Of a DNA stretch of 64,000 nucleotides, positions 25,701 to 35,217 are shown piece by piece. Made by a program: the position numbers and the translations under genes. Below the pieces are notes generated by a model. The model searched no databases. It saw only the letters and a list, made by a program, of their open reading frames with translations, and had not been told where the DNA came from. The stretch lies in contig JBAWVF010000004.1 of assembly GCA_037147415.1 (NCBI GenBank), forward strand, positions 1-64,000, written 5' to 3'. This DNA is from BOG-933 sp037147415. GTDB lineage: Bacteria > Pseudomonadota > Alphaproteobacteria > Azospirillales > Azospirillaceae. Within the stretch, counting starts at the first letter, position 1, and every line of letters starts with the position of its first letter.

Positions 25701-26774
25701 ATGGCGGAAAGTCAAGTCCCATACCCCAACCATGCCTATCAGATCACCGCTCTGCGATCAGCGCTCTCCGAACCGAGATTTAAGGCCTATCTCGCGAAAG
25801 GCGGTTACGACGAGCAGTACGCTCTGGCTCTGTATCTCTACAATGTCAGGGTTGCCAAAGCCTTTATGTTCCCGCTCGGGGTCGCGGAAGTCACATTGCG
25901 CAACGCGATTGATAAGAGGTTTGTCGATGTCTACGACAAGAACTGGCACAGGGATCTGCGCGTTCGGGATTCGGTGCTGACCCCGGAGAGCTTGAACGCG
26001 CTCGACAAAGCCATCACTCGTGCCGGAAACAACGCCGACCACGGGCAGGTGGTCGCCGAGTTGACATTTGACTTCTGGTCAAACTTACTGCGGCCTGACT
26101 ATGGCTCATTCTGGCGAACGAACCTCAACATCGTCTTTCCGAATATCCAGCGCGGCAGGTTGCGTCACGATGTTCAGTTAATGGTCAAGGAAATCAACGT
26201 CTTCCGCAATCGGGTCGCCCACCATGAACCGGTTTTAGACCGCAATATCACAGACATTCACGCAAAAATAGTCGAGATCGTGTCGCTGCGATGCAAAGAA
26301 ACAGCAGCTTGGCTCAAGCATCACTCCACAGTGAGTGCGGCTATCCGGACTCGGCCACACGGACCGGCCGCCGGATTTATGTCACTGCGCGACCGGATGG
26401 CTCGAGACTTCGTAAAGGTTCTGGGAACGACCAAACTTGACAGCCTTGCCAGCAGCTTCGATCATACCAAGCAAGCTGCCGTTCGCATAGACAGCGTTGG
26501 CGCACCGACGGCAGCTTTTGGCCCCCTTGAACTGGTCAGCTTCGTATCCCTTGACCTCCAAAAGAACGGTGGCATTACAATGCTTGCCGAGCGAACTGTT
26601 GATGATCTTTTCACCGCGATCAACGTGGCGGGAAGCTGGATTCCGATGGATGAAAGCACGCCGCTGGCCGAAGCCATCGATGCCCTGAAGCAGCAAGGAA
26701 CGAACATCATCGTCGGAGTGGATGCCCAGGGTAGAGCCGTTGGGGTGCTGACGCGCGCTTGGCGCCGGTACTGA
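25701..26774 (+). CDS. Abi-like HEPN-domain protein with CBS-like C-terminal half
   Basis: A protein of 357 residues. The N-terminal about 210 residues match the Abi_2/Abi-like family, HEPN proteins linked to abortive phage infection. Visible features are YLYNVRVAKAFMFPLGVAEVTLRNAID, FDFWSNLL and the HEPN ribonuclease motif as R169-N-R-V-A-H174-H175-E-P. The C-terminal half (about 225-357) is different: it contains LVSFVSLDLQ and ends in WIPMDESTPLAEAIDALKQQ followed by a GVDAQGRAVGVLT-type strand, which looks like a CBS half-domain. The gene lies in the insert between livH and livM, between two hairpins. A defence or RNase role is inferred from the family; the CBS-like call is tentative. Confidence 0.8.
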   Translation: MAESQVPYPNHAYQITALRSALSEPRFKAYLAKGGYDEQYALALYLYNVRVAKAFMFPLGVAEVTLRNAIDKRFVDVYDKNWHRDLRVRDSVLTPESLNALDKAITRAGNNADHGQVVAELTFDFWSNLLRPDYGSFWRTNLNIVFPNIQRGRLRHDVQLMVKEINVFRNRVAHHEPVLDRNITDIHAKIVEIVSLRCKETAAWLKHHSTVSAAIRTRPHGPAAGFMSLRDRMARDFVKVLGTTKLDSLASSFDHTKQAAVRIDSVGAPTAAFGPLELVSFVSLDLQKNGGITMLAERTVDDLFTAINVAGSWIPMDESTPLAEAIDALKQQGTNIIVGVDAQGRAVGVLTRAWRRY

Positions 26775-26840
26775 GGCCAATCATTCAGACAATGTCCGCT
26801 TTCCGACGCCGCCGTTGGTCTCGTCAATAGCCGCCACGGA

Positions 26841-26865
26841 CCCGAACCGGACCGTCCGGTTCGGG
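26841..26865. terminator. Hairpin downstream of the Abi gene
   Basis: CCCGAACCGGA (26841-26851) and TCCGGTTCGGG (26855-26865) form a perfect 11 bp stem with a 3-base loop, about 70 bases after the Abi stop. There is no T-run, so it may be a repeat or element end rather than a terminator. Confidence 0.5.
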
Positions 26866-26973
26866 GACCCGCTGGAGCAGCGGATTTCAAACCGAGACAC
26901 GACTCTGATGGCCGGAGACTCGCAAGTCGAGCGGAAGTAGGGTATTCTGAGCTGGAACGACGGAGAAGACCCC

Positions 26974-27186
26974 ATGTCCGACGACGAACTGAAGGCGATG
27001 CTGGTTAAGCTGGTCGCCAAGATCGATGAGGAAGCGGCCAGGAATGCCGACTTCCGCGCCGGTGTGGACAGTCAATTGGCCTGTATCAACGCCCGCCTCA
27101 CCGGCATCGACAAGCGCCAGGATGACCAGAACGCCATTCTTGCCGCAATGATTCCGGTCAAAATTGCCGCTGTCGGTGGACGATAG
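26974..27186 (+). CDS. Small coiled-coil hypothetical protein
   Basis: A protein of 70 residues with a GGAGAA ribosome-binding site 7 bases before the ATG. It is one long amphipathic helix (KAMLVKLVAKIDEEAARNAD, then INARLTGIDKRQDDQNAIL) with a short hydrophobic end (AAMIPVKIAAVGG). Heptad spacing suggests a coiled coil. It ends 5 bases before livM. It belongs to the accessory insert rather than to the transporter. I do not recognise the family; coding status is supported by the ribosome-binding site and by codon pattern only. Confidence 0.5.
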   Translation: MSDDELKAMLVKLVAKIDEEAARNADFRAGVDSQLACINARLTGIDKRQDDQNAILAAMIPVKIAAVGGR

Positions 27187-27191
27187 GGGCT

Positions 27192-28034
27192 ATGGCGGCT
27201 TGGCTGGATAATTTTTTCTTTACCTACGAGACGCTGATTCATTCCTTGGGCGTCAACGGCTTGCTGGCGCTGTCGATGTATTGCGTGCTCGCGCTCGGGC
27301 AATTGTCGCTGGGGCAGGCGGCGTTCATGGGCATCGGCGCCTATACCGGGGCGTTGCTGACACTGAAGGCCGGGCTGCCATTCTGGTCGGTGCTGCCGCT
27401 GGCGACACTGGCTCCGGCGCTGGTGGCGCTGATTATCGGCGGGCCGACCTTGCGTCTCAGCGGGGTTTATCTGGCGATTTCGACCATTGCACTGGGGGAG
27501 GTGCTCCGTATCTTCTACATCAACGCGGAGTCGATCACCGGCGGCGCGCTGGGTCTGTCGGGAATTCCGCGGCTGGCCGGTCCGGGGCTGATTTACGGGC
27601 TGTTGCTGGTAGCCATGCTCGGGTTTTGGCTGGTGGGTCGCTCGCGCATCGGCCGGGCGATGGAGGCCATGCGCGAAGACGAGGTTGCGGCCGGGGTGAT
27701 GGGGATCAACCCGCCGCTGTATAAGCTGGGCGCGCTGGTGGTCTCTGCGATGCTGGCCGGGCTGGCCGGCTGTCTGTCGGCGCATGGCAACAGCTTCATC
27801 GGTCCGAACGAGTACGGGTTCGAGACCGCGGTCACCATCCTCAGCTTCGCCCTGCTCGGCGGTATCGGCTCGCCGGTGGCGCCCGTGCTCGGGGCGATCG
27901 TGCTGACCGCGCTGCCCGAACTGTTGCGGCCGTTGCAGGATTTCCGCCTGGTGCTGCACGGGCTGATCATCGTCATGGCGGTGCTGTTTCTGCCCGGCGG
28001 TATTCTGCCGTGGCGCTTGAGGCGGGCGCCATGA
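27192..28034 (+). CDS. livM: Branched-chain amino acid-type ABC transporter permease LivM (set 1)
   Basis: An integral membrane protein of 280 residues with the LivM pattern: NGLLALSMYCVLALGQLSLGQAAFMGIGAY near the start, LRLSGVYLAISTIALGEVLRI in the middle, a coupling helix AMEAMREDEVAAGVMGI and a C-terminus at LFLPGGILPWRLRRAP. It lacks the extra N-terminal helices of some LivM proteins. Its stop overlaps the livG start as ATGA. livH of the same set is 2.1 kb upstream, beyond the insert, so expression may depend on a promoter within the insert or on read-through. Confidence 0.94.
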   Translation: MAAWLDNFFFTYETLIHSLGVNGLLALSMYCVLALGQLSLGQAAFMGIGAYTGALLTLKAGLPFWSVLPLATLAPALVALIIGGPTLRLSGVYLAISTIALGEVLRIFYINAESITGGALGLSGIPRLAGPGLIYGLLLVAMLGFWLVGRSRIGRAMEAMREDEVAAGVMGINPPLYKLGALVVSAMLAGLAGCLSAHGNSFIGPNEYGFETAVTILSFALLGGIGSPVAPVLGAIVLTALPELLRPLQDFRLVLHGLIIVMAVLFLPGGILPWRLRRAP

Positions 28035-28798
28035 CGGTGTTGCTGCAAACCCGGTGCCTGACCATGCGGTTTCAAGGCTTGCTCGCGGTCGATGCGGTCG
28101 AACTGGAGGTCACGGCCGGCGAGGTCCACGGCCTGATCGGACCCAATGGCGCCGGCAAGACCACGGTCTTTAATTTAATCTCCGGTTTGCTGCACCCGAC
28201 CTCCGGCGGGGTGGTGCTTGACGGGCACGATGTTTCCGGCTTGCCGTCTCATGCGCGGACCCGGCTCGGGCTGGCGCGCACCTTTCAAAACATCCGGATG
28301 TTCGCCGACATGACGGTGCTGGAAAACGTCATGACCGGCATGCACTCCCGGCTGAAGGCTTCGGTGGCGGCGGTGCTGCTGCATTTGCCCGGTGTGCGGG
28401 CGGAGGAGCGGGCGGCCAAGGCCCAGGCGCTGGAGTTGCTGGAATTCGTGGCGCTGGCCGATAAGGCGGGGCTGCGCTCCGGTGATTTGTCTTATGGCGA
28501 ACAAAGGCGGCTGGAGATCGCGCGGGCGCTGGCGGCGGAGCCGCGGTTATTGCTGCTGGACGAGCCGGCGGCCGGGATGAACCCGGCGGAGACCGACGAG
28601 CTGGCGCTGTTGTTAAAGCGGCTCGGGCCGCTCGGGGTGACTTTGTTGGTGATCGAGCATGACATGGGCTTCATTCTGGATTTGTGCGACCGGATCACCG
28701 TACTGAATTTCGGCTGCAAGATCGCCGAGGGCCGACCGAACGAGATTCGCAACGACCCGGCCGTGATCGAGGCTTATCTGGGGACGCACCTGCAATGA
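28031..28798 (+). CDS. livG: Branched-chain amino acid-type ABC transporter ATPase LivG (set 1)
   Basis: An ABC ATPase of 255 residues. Walker A is GPNGAGKTT, the LivG-typical segment RTFQNIRMFADMTVLENVM follows, the signature is LSYGEQRRLEIARALA, Walker B is LLLLDEPAAGMNPAE and the H-loop is VIEHDM. The protein ends IEAYLGT. The start ATG overlaps the livM stop, and the stop overlaps the livF start, so the three are translationally coupled. An in-frame upstream ATG at 28010 lies inside livM and is not preferred. Confidence 0.96.
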   Translation: MTVLLQTRCLTMRFQGLLAVDAVELEVTAGEVHGLIGPNGAGKTTVFNLISGLLHPTSGGVVLDGHDVSGLPSHARTRLGLARTFQNIRMFADMTVLENVMTGMHSRLKASVAAVLLHLPGVRAEERAAKAQALELLEFVALADKAGLRSGDLSYGEQRRLEIARALAAEPRLLLLDEPAAGMNPAETDELALLLKRLGPLGVTLLVIEHDMGFILDLCDRITVLNFGCKIAEGRPNEIRNDPAVIEAYLGTHLQ

Positions 28799-29526
28799 CC
28801 GCACCGACGCCGTTATTGCAGGTCTCCGGTCTTCGCTTGGGCTATGGCCGGATCATGGCGGTCAAGGGCATCGATCTCGAGGTGCCGGCGGGCGGGGTGG
28901 TTTGTCTGATCGGGGCCAACGGTGCCGGCAAGACCACGACCATGCGCGGCTTGTCCGGGCTGTTGCGGGCCATCGACGGCCGGATCTGCTTCGACGGCAC
29001 CGATATCACCAAGAGCGCGGCGCATCGCATCGCTCGTCTGGGGATCCGCCACGTTCCGGAAGGACGGCAGGTTTTCGCCGAAATGTCGGTGGCGGAAAAC
29101 CTGGCGCTCGGCGGTTTGCAGGCGCCAAGCTCCCGCGTGTATCAGGAGCGGCGGGAGCGGGTGCTGGAGCGCTTTCCCCTGTTGCGTCAACGGCTGGCGC
29201 AATCGGCCGGTTTGCTCTCGGGCGGCGAACAGCAAATGCTGGCGTTGGCACGGGCGTTGATGGGGGCGCCGCGCTTGTTGTTGCTGGACGAGCCGAGCAT
29301 GGGGCTGGCGCCGCTGTTCGTCGAGGAAATCTTCCGCATTATCACCGCGTTGAAGCGCGAGGGCACCACCATTCTGCTGGTTGAACAGAACGCCCGGGTC
29401 GCGCTGGAAATTGCCGACCATGCCTATGTTCTGGAAAGCGGACGCATTGCCTTGCACGGGCCGGGACCGGAGATTATGCATAACCCACAAGTCGTTGCCG
29501 CCTATCTCGGCGGTTCGAACAAATAA
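28795..29526 (+). CDS. livF: Branched-chain amino acid-type ABC transporter ATPase LivF (set 1)
   Basis: An ABC ATPase of 243 residues. Walker A is GANGAGKTT, then the LivF-typical RHVPEGRQVFAEMSVAENLALG, signature LSGGEQQMLALARALM, Walker B LLLLDEPSMGLAP and H-loop LVEQN. It ends VAAYLGG. The ATG at 28795 overlaps the livG stop; longer forms would begin inside livG and are rejected. It closes transporter set 1, and the next set begins 23 bases later with a binding-protein gene, so all may be one transcript. Confidence 0.96.
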   Translation: MTAPTPLLQVSGLRLGYGRIMAVKGIDLEVPAGGVVCLIGANGAGKTTTMRGLSGLLRAIDGRICFDGTDITKSAAHRIARLGIRHVPEGRQVFAEMSVAENLALGGLQAPSSRVYQERRERVLERFPLLRQRLAQSAGLLSGGEQQMLALARALMGAPRLLLLDEPSMGLAPLFVEEIFRIITALKREGTTILLVEQNARVALEIADHAYVLESGRIALHGPGPEIMHNPQVVAAYLGGSNK

Positions 29527-29549
29527 ACGGAAAGGGAGAGAAACAGTCC

Positions 29550-30722
29550 ATGGGCACACAAAAATCACCGCGCACCGCGACGGTTGCCGGCGTACTCCTT
29601 GCCGCGTCTTTGCTCGGGAGCGGGGCGGCAACGGCGGCCGAGCCGGCCGGTCCGATCAAGATCGGGTCTTTCCTGTCGGTGACCGGCGGCGCCTCTTTCC
29701 TGGGCGATCCGGAAAAGAAGACGCTGGAGTTGGAGGTCGCCGAGATCAACAAGCGCGGCGGTGTCCATGGCCGTAAACTCGAGCTGATCACTTATGATGA
29801 CACCGGCGCCGCCGACAAGGCGGCCAGCTTCGTCAAGCGGTTGATCGAAAGCGACGGCGTCGATGCGATCGTCGGCGGCAGCACCACCGCCACCACCATG
29901 GCGGCGATTCCGCTGGTGGAAAAGTCCCGGGTGCCGTTCATCTCGCTGGCCGGCGCGGTCGGGATTGTCGAGCCGGTTAAGAAATGGGTGTTCAAGACCC
30001 CGCATACCGACCGGCTGGCCGCAGAAAAAGTTTTCGAGGATATGCGCAAGCGCGGCATCAAGCGGATCGGCCTGATTTCGGAGGACGCCGGTTTCGGCAA
30101 GTCCGGGCGCGAGCAATCCCTGCTGGTGGCCAAGAATTTCGGCATCGAGATCGTGGCTGACGAGGTTTATTCACCGAAAGACCCCGACACCACGGCGCAA
30201 TTGACCAAGATCAGCCACACGCCGGGGGTTGAGGCTTTATTTAACTTCGGTTTCGGGCAGGGACCGGCGGTGGTGACCCGCAATTACCGCCAACTCGGTT
30301 TGACCATGCCGTTCTATCAGTCGCACGGGGTTGCCTCGAAGGACTTCATCAAGCTGGTCGGCGCGGCCGGAGAGGGCATCCGTCTGCCGGCGACCGGGCT
30401 GGCCGTGGTCGACCAATTGCCGGCCGGGGATCCGCAAAAGCCGGTGGTGACCATGTATATGGAAGTCTATCGCGATACCTATAAGGCCGATGCCTCGACC
30501 TTTGCCGGCTATGCTTATGATGGCATCCACATTCTTGAGGAAGCGCTGTTCCACGCTACGGGCACCGACAAGGAGCGGGTGCGCGAGGAAATCGAACGGA
30601 CGCGCGGCTTTGTCGGCACGACCGGACTTTACACCATGTCGCCGACCGACCATAACGGGCTGGCGCCGAACTCCTTCCATATGGTCGAAATCCGGAAGGG
30701 CGATTGGGCGTTGCTTGATTAA
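29550..30722 (+). CDS. Branched-chain amino acid-type ABC transporter substrate-binding protein (set 2)
   Basis: A LivK-like periplasmic protein of 390 residues with a signal peptide (about 1-31, cleavage after ATAA). The mature start is IKIGSFLSVTGGASFLGDPEKKTLEL, followed by VAEINKRGGVHGRKLELITYD, VDAIVGGSTTATTMA and FAGYAYDGIHILEEALFHA. It differs strongly from the set 1 binding protein, so the two sets probably carry different solutes. Similar proteins often bind aromatic or hydrophobic acids, but the ligand cannot be fixed here. A GGGAGAG ribosome-binding site lies about 9 bases before the ATG. Confidence 0.93.
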   Translation: MGTQKSPRTATVAGVLLAASLLGSGAATAAEPAGPIKIGSFLSVTGGASFLGDPEKKTLELEVAEINKRGGVHGRKLELITYDDTGAADKAASFVKRLIESDGVDAIVGGSTTATTMAAIPLVEKSRVPFISLAGAVGIVEPVKKWVFKTPHTDRLAAEKVFEDMRKRGIKRIGLISEDAGFGKSGREQSLLVAKNFGIEIVADEVYSPKDPDTTAQLTKISHTPGVEALFNFGFGQGPAVVTRNYRQLGLTMPFYQSHGVASKDFIKLVGAAGEGIRLPATGLAVVDQLPAGDPQKPVVTMYMEVYRDTYKADASTFAGYAYDGIHILEEALFHATGTDKERVREEIERTRGFVGTTGLYTMSPTDHNGLAPNSFHMVEIRKGDWALLD

Positions 30723-30740
30723 CCGCGGGCCGGGCCGGGA

Positions 30741-31616
30741 ATGTCGTCGCAGTTTCTCCAATATCTGTTTTCCGGGGTTACGGTCGGGGCGATTTATGCG
30801 CTGGCCGGGCTCGGGTTTACGATCATCTACAATGCCAGCCATGTGATTAATTTCGCTCAGGGCGAGTTTATCATGATCGGCGCCATGACCACGGTGTCTT
30901 TGACCGGGCTCGGTGTGCCGCTGGTGGTGGCGGTGCCGCTGGCGGTGCTGGTGACCATGGCGGTCGGGGTGGCGGTGGCCCGCTTCGCCATCCTGCCGGC
31001 GCGCGAGGCGTCCGTGGTGACCCTGATCATCATTACCATCGGCGTCTCGATGATTCTGCGCGGGACGGCGCAGGTGTTGTGGGGCAAGGGCTACCATGCC
31101 CTGCCGTCCTTCAGCGGCGACACTCCCTTTGTCGTGGCGGGCGCGGCGCTGCTGCCGCAAAGCCTGTGGGTGCTCGGCTGTTCCGTGGTGGTGATTGCCG
31201 GGCTCGGCTGGTTTTTCGGCCGCACCCTGTACGGCAAGGCGATGCTGGCGACTTCGTGCAACCGGCTGGCGGCGCGTCTGGTCGGGATCGAGGTCTCAGG
31301 CGTGCTGCTGGCGGCGTTCGGGCTGGCGGCACTGCTCGGCGCGGTCGGCGGCATCGTGATGGCGCCGATCACCTTCACCGCAGCCGATTCCGGTATCATG
31401 CTCGGGCTGAAGGGCTTTGCCGCGGCGGCGCTCGGCGGGCTCGGCAATGGCGCGGGTGCGGTGCTTGGCGGGCTGATCCTGGGCATTTCCGAGGCGATGA
31501 GCGCGGGCTATCTGTCCTCGTCCTATAAGGAGGCGACCGCCTTCGTCATCATCCTGCTGGTGCTGTTCTTCCGGCCGAACGGCTTGTTCGGACGTGCGGG
31601 AGCGGAACGGGTATGA
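30741..31616 (+). CDS. livH: Branched-chain amino acid-type ABC transporter permease LivH (set 2)
   Basis: A membrane permease of 291 residues with about 8 helices and the typical LivH opening FLQYLFSGVTVGAIYALAGLGFTI, then NASHVINFAQGEFIMIGAM. The coupling region reads NRLAARLVGIEVSGV and the end FRPNGLFGRAGAERV. It starts 18 bases after the binding protein, and its stop overlaps livM as ATGA. The intact livH-livM junction here shows the arrangement that set 1 probably had before its insert. Confidence 0.95.
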   Translation: MSSQFLQYLFSGVTVGAIYALAGLGFTIIYNASHVINFAQGEFIMIGAMTTVSLTGLGVPLVVAVPLAVLVTMAVGVAVARFAILPAREASVVTLIIITIGVSMILRGTAQVLWGKGYHALPSFSGDTPFVVAGAALLPQSLWVLGCSVVVIAGLGWFFGRTLYGKAMLATSCNRLAARLVGIEVSGVLLAAFGLAALLGAVGGIVMAPITFTAADSGIMLGLKGFAAAALGGLGNGAGAVLGGLILGISEAMSAGYLSSSYKEATAFVIILLVLFFRPNGLFGRAGAERV

Positions 31617-32553
31617 CCGAGTTCGGGACGCGCCATGGCGGGGTGATCGCGCTGGCGGTCATGGTCGCGCTGCTGCCGCTCGGGCTGCCCGACCTTTATA
31701 CCTATGACATTGCGATCAATGCCGGCTTCAACGCCATCGTGTGCGTCGGCCTGAACCTGTTGATCGGCTATGCCGGTCAGATCAGCCTGGGCCACGCCGG
31801 TTTTTTCGGGCTCGGCGCATATGCTTCGGGCATTCTGACCACCCGCTACGGCTGGCCCCCGCTGGCGGCGCTGGCGGCCGGAGCGGTCGGGGTGGCGGCG
31901 CTGTCCTGGCTGGTGGCGCGGGCGGTGCTTGGGCTCAAGGGCCATTTCCTGGCGATGGCGACCATGGGGGTCGGCATTATCGTTGCGATCGTGCTCAACA
32001 CGGAATCGGGGCTGACCGGCGGCTCGGACGGGCTGATGGTCGGCGATTTCTCGGTGTTCGGTTTGGTCTTGCGCGGTGAGCGCGCCTGGTACTGGGTGGT
32101 CGGCGGTCTGCTGGTGCTGGTGATCGCCGCCGCCGGTAATCTGATCGACTCGCCGGTCGGGCGCGCCTTGCGTGCGCTCCACGGCAGCGAGATCGCGGCC
32201 GAGGTCGCCGGCATCGATACCGCACGCACCAAAATCATGGTGTTCGTGCTGTCGGCCGTGCTGGCGGCGATTGTCGGCAGTCTTTACGTTCACTATGCCG
32301 GCATGATCACGCCGAGCCGGGCCGGCTTCATGAAATCGATCGAGTTGGTGACCATGGTCGTGTTCGGCGGCATGGCCTCCAGTTTCGGCGCGCTGGTCGG
32401 GGCGGTGTTTCTGACCGTGCTGCCGCAGGTATTGACCGCGTTCGAGGATTACGAGACGATTATTCTGGGTGTGATCATGGTCGGCACCATGATTTTCATG
32501 CCGCGCGGACTGGTGGTGACCCTGCGCGACCTGCTGCGGATCGGGAGACGGCC

Positions 32554-32557
<4 letters not shown>
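31613..32557 (+). CDS. livM: Branched-chain amino acid-type ABC transporter permease LivM (set 2)
   Basis: A membrane permease of 314 residues with the LivM motifs NAIVCVGLNLLIGYAGQISLGHAGFFGLGAY, LGLKGHFLAMATMGVG, LRALHGSEIAAEVAGID in the coupling loop, and MIFMPRGLVVTLRDLL at the C-terminus. It is longer at the N-terminus than the set 1 LivM. It is translationally coupled on both sides (ATGA with livH, GTGA with livG). Confidence 0.95.
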
Positions 32558-33312
<755 letters not shown>

Positions 33313-33315
33313 GCG

Positions 33316-34020
33316 ATGCTGTTGGACATTTCCGATCTGACCAGCCATTACGGCCGCCTTCAGGCGCTGCGGGGGATTTCGCTGACGATCGGGCAAGGCG
33401 AGCTGATCGCCCTGATCGGGGCCAACGGCGCCGGCAAGACCTCGCTGTTGCAGGCGATATCGGGCGTGCGTGCGGTCAGCGGCGGGCGCATGCGGTTCGA
33501 GGGTCGCGATCTCGCCGGCTTGGCGCCCGAGCGGCGGGTCGATCTCGGCATCGTCCAAGTGCCCGAGGGCCGGCAGGTGTTCGCATCGCTCAGCGTCGAG
33601 GATAATCTGAGGCTGGGCGCCTATCGTCGCCGCGACCGTGAAATCGCGGCCGATCTTGCCCGCATGATCGAGCTGTTTCCGGTGCTGGGGCGCTATCGAA
33701 ACCTTACCGCCGGCAGTCTGTCGGGCGGGCAACAACAAATGCTGGCGCTGGCCCGCGGTTTGATGGCGCGGCCCCGGCTGCTGCTGCTCGACGAGCCGAG
33801 CATGGGGTTATCACCGGTACTGGTCGCCGAAGTCTTTCAAGTCATCGCGGATTTGAGGCGGGCCGGCACCACCATTTTCCTGGTCGAGCAAAACGCCCGC
33901 TCGGCGCTGGCGATTGCCGACCGCGCCTATGTCATCGAAACCGGTGCCGTCGTGCTGTCGGGCAGTGGTGCCGGGTTACTGGCCGACGACCGCGTGCGTA
34001 CCGCTTATCTGGGGTTGTGA
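33316..34020 (+). CDS. livF: Branched-chain amino acid-type ABC transporter ATPase LivF (set 2)
   Basis: An ABC ATPase of 234 residues with Walker A GANGAGKTS, the LivF segment VPEGRQVFASLSVEDNLRLG, signature LSGGQQQMLALARGLM, Walker B LLLLDEPSMGLSP and H-loop LVEQN. It ends VRTAYLGL. It starts 3 bases after livG. The last 45 bases overlap the 3' end of the convergent kinase gene, an unusually long antisense overlap for two conserved genes. Confidence 0.95.
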   Translation: MLLDISDLTSHYGRLQALRGISLTIGQGELIALIGANGAGKTSLLQAISGVRAVSGGRMRFEGRDLAGLAPERRVDLGIVQVPEGRQVFASLSVEDNLRLGAYRRRDREIAADLARMIELFPVLGRYRNLTAGSLSGGQQQMLALARGLMARPRLLLLDEPSMGLSPVLVAEVFQVIADLRRAGTTIFLVEQNARSALAIADRAYVIETGAVVLSGSGAGLLADDRVRTAYLGL

Positions 34021-35217
34021 GATTAGGCGTTCTATCGGCAGCCGAACGCGCACGATGGTACCGTGGCCGGGCTCGCTGTCCAGTTCGACTCGACCGCCAT
34101 GCAATTCGGCGTAGCGTTGGACGATCGGCAGGCCGATGCCGATGCCTTCGTACCGGCGGTCGAGCGCTCCGTCGCCTTGGGTGAAGGGGTCGAAGATGCG
34201 CGCCTGGATTTCCGGGCTGATTCCGGGGCCGTTGTCGGTAACGGTGATCACGATGTCCGCGTCGCAACAAACCAGCGAGGCGGTCGCGGTCCCGCCGTCA
34301 TGATTGAACTTAATCGCATTGTCGAGAATAGAGAGCATCAGCTCGCGCATGCGGCGTTCGTCGGCGCGGACCAGCAGAGACGGCGAGTCCTCCAACAGCA
34401 TCGAGACCCGCTTGCCCATTGCCTTGGGTGTCAGCATGGCGATGCAACGCTCGATCAGTTCACGAAGGTCGATCGGGCCGTCTTCAATCGTGACGGTCCC
34501 GGTCGCGCCCTTGGTATATTCGAGGATGCGGTTGACCATGTCGAGCAGGTGCTTGCCGCTTTCCTCGATCAGCTTGACATAGTCGAGATAGTCGGGCGGA
34601 ATCGGCGGCCTCATGTCCTGAGCCGAGATCACTTCCGAAAAACCGATGATGGCGTTGAGCGGGGTCCGCAACTCGTGGCTCATCACCGACAGAAAATCCA
34701 TCTTGGCGCGGTCGGCCTTGCGGGTGGCGGCCAACGCATCGGATAATTCCAGCGTGCGTTCTTCGACCCGGCGCTCCAGCTCTTTGTTCTGTTGCTTGGT
34801 TCTTTTGTACAAGGTCCGAATCTGCAACATATTGCGGACGCGCTGCACCAGTTCCCAGGCGACGAACGGCTTGGTCAGGAAATCGGAGGCGCCGACTTCC
34901 AGCGACTTGCGCCGCGTTTCCTGATCGGTCTGGGCGGTCAGCACCAGAATCGGGACATAATCATCGGCGAAAATCGGGCGCAACAGCTCGATCAACTGAA
35001 AGCCGCTGAGATGCGGCATGCGGATATCAAGCAGGAGGATGTCCCAGGATTCGGTGCGGCAGATATCCGGAACCAGCCGCGGGTCGGTTTCCCCCCGAAT
35101 CCGGCCATAGCCTTGGTGACGCAGAATCTCGCGCAGCAGATCGACATTGGACGCATTGTCGTCCACGATCAGAATCGCGGCGTCCTTGGTTTCGCGGTCG
35201 ATCTCGGCGTTGATCAT
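33976..35217 (-). CDS. Response regulator-histidine kinase hybrid (REC-HisKA-HATPase)
   Basis: A soluble kinase of 413 residues. It has an N-terminal receiver with Asp64 (ILLLDIRMPHLSG) and Lys116 (TKP), a coiled-coil connector (about 135-165), HisKA with His181 (MSHELRTPLNAIIGFSEV) and HATPase_c ending GHGTIVRVRLPI. The final about 15 residues lie beyond the domain and are encoded opposite the livF 3' end. There is no sensor domain, so it probably receives phosphate from another kinase. The start codon sits inside a run of 14-base tandem repeats and has no good ribosome-binding site. Confidence 0.92.
   Translation of the reverse strand: MINAEIDRETKDAAILIVDDNASNVDLLREILRHQGYGRIRGETDPRLVPDICRTESWDILLLDIRMPHLSGFQLIELLRPIFADDYVPILVLTAQTDQETRRKSLEVGASDFLTKPFVAWELVQRVRNMLQIRTLYKRTKQQNKELERRVEERTLELSDALAATRKADRAKMDFLSVMSHELRTPLNAIIGFSEVISAQDMRPPIPPDYLDYVKLIEESGKHLLDMVNRILEYTKGATGTVTIEDGPIDLRELIERCIAMLTPKAMGKRVSMLLEDSPSLLVRADERRMRELMLSILDNAIKFNHDGGTATASLVCCDADIVITVTDNGPGISPEIQARIFDPFTQGDGALDRRYEGIGIGLPIVQRYAELHGGRVELDSEPGHGTIVRVRLPIERLISQPQISGTHAVVGQ

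Noticed and set aside
25391..25733. Minus-strand small frames around the second livH repeat
   Set aside because: They repeat the same antisense peptide in both repeat copies, which comes from the duplicated livH DNA and is not a gene.
30237..31160. A 307-codon minus-strand frame opposite the second binding protein and livH
   Set aside because: Low-complexity histidine/glycine/arginine product, fully overlapped by conserved genes.
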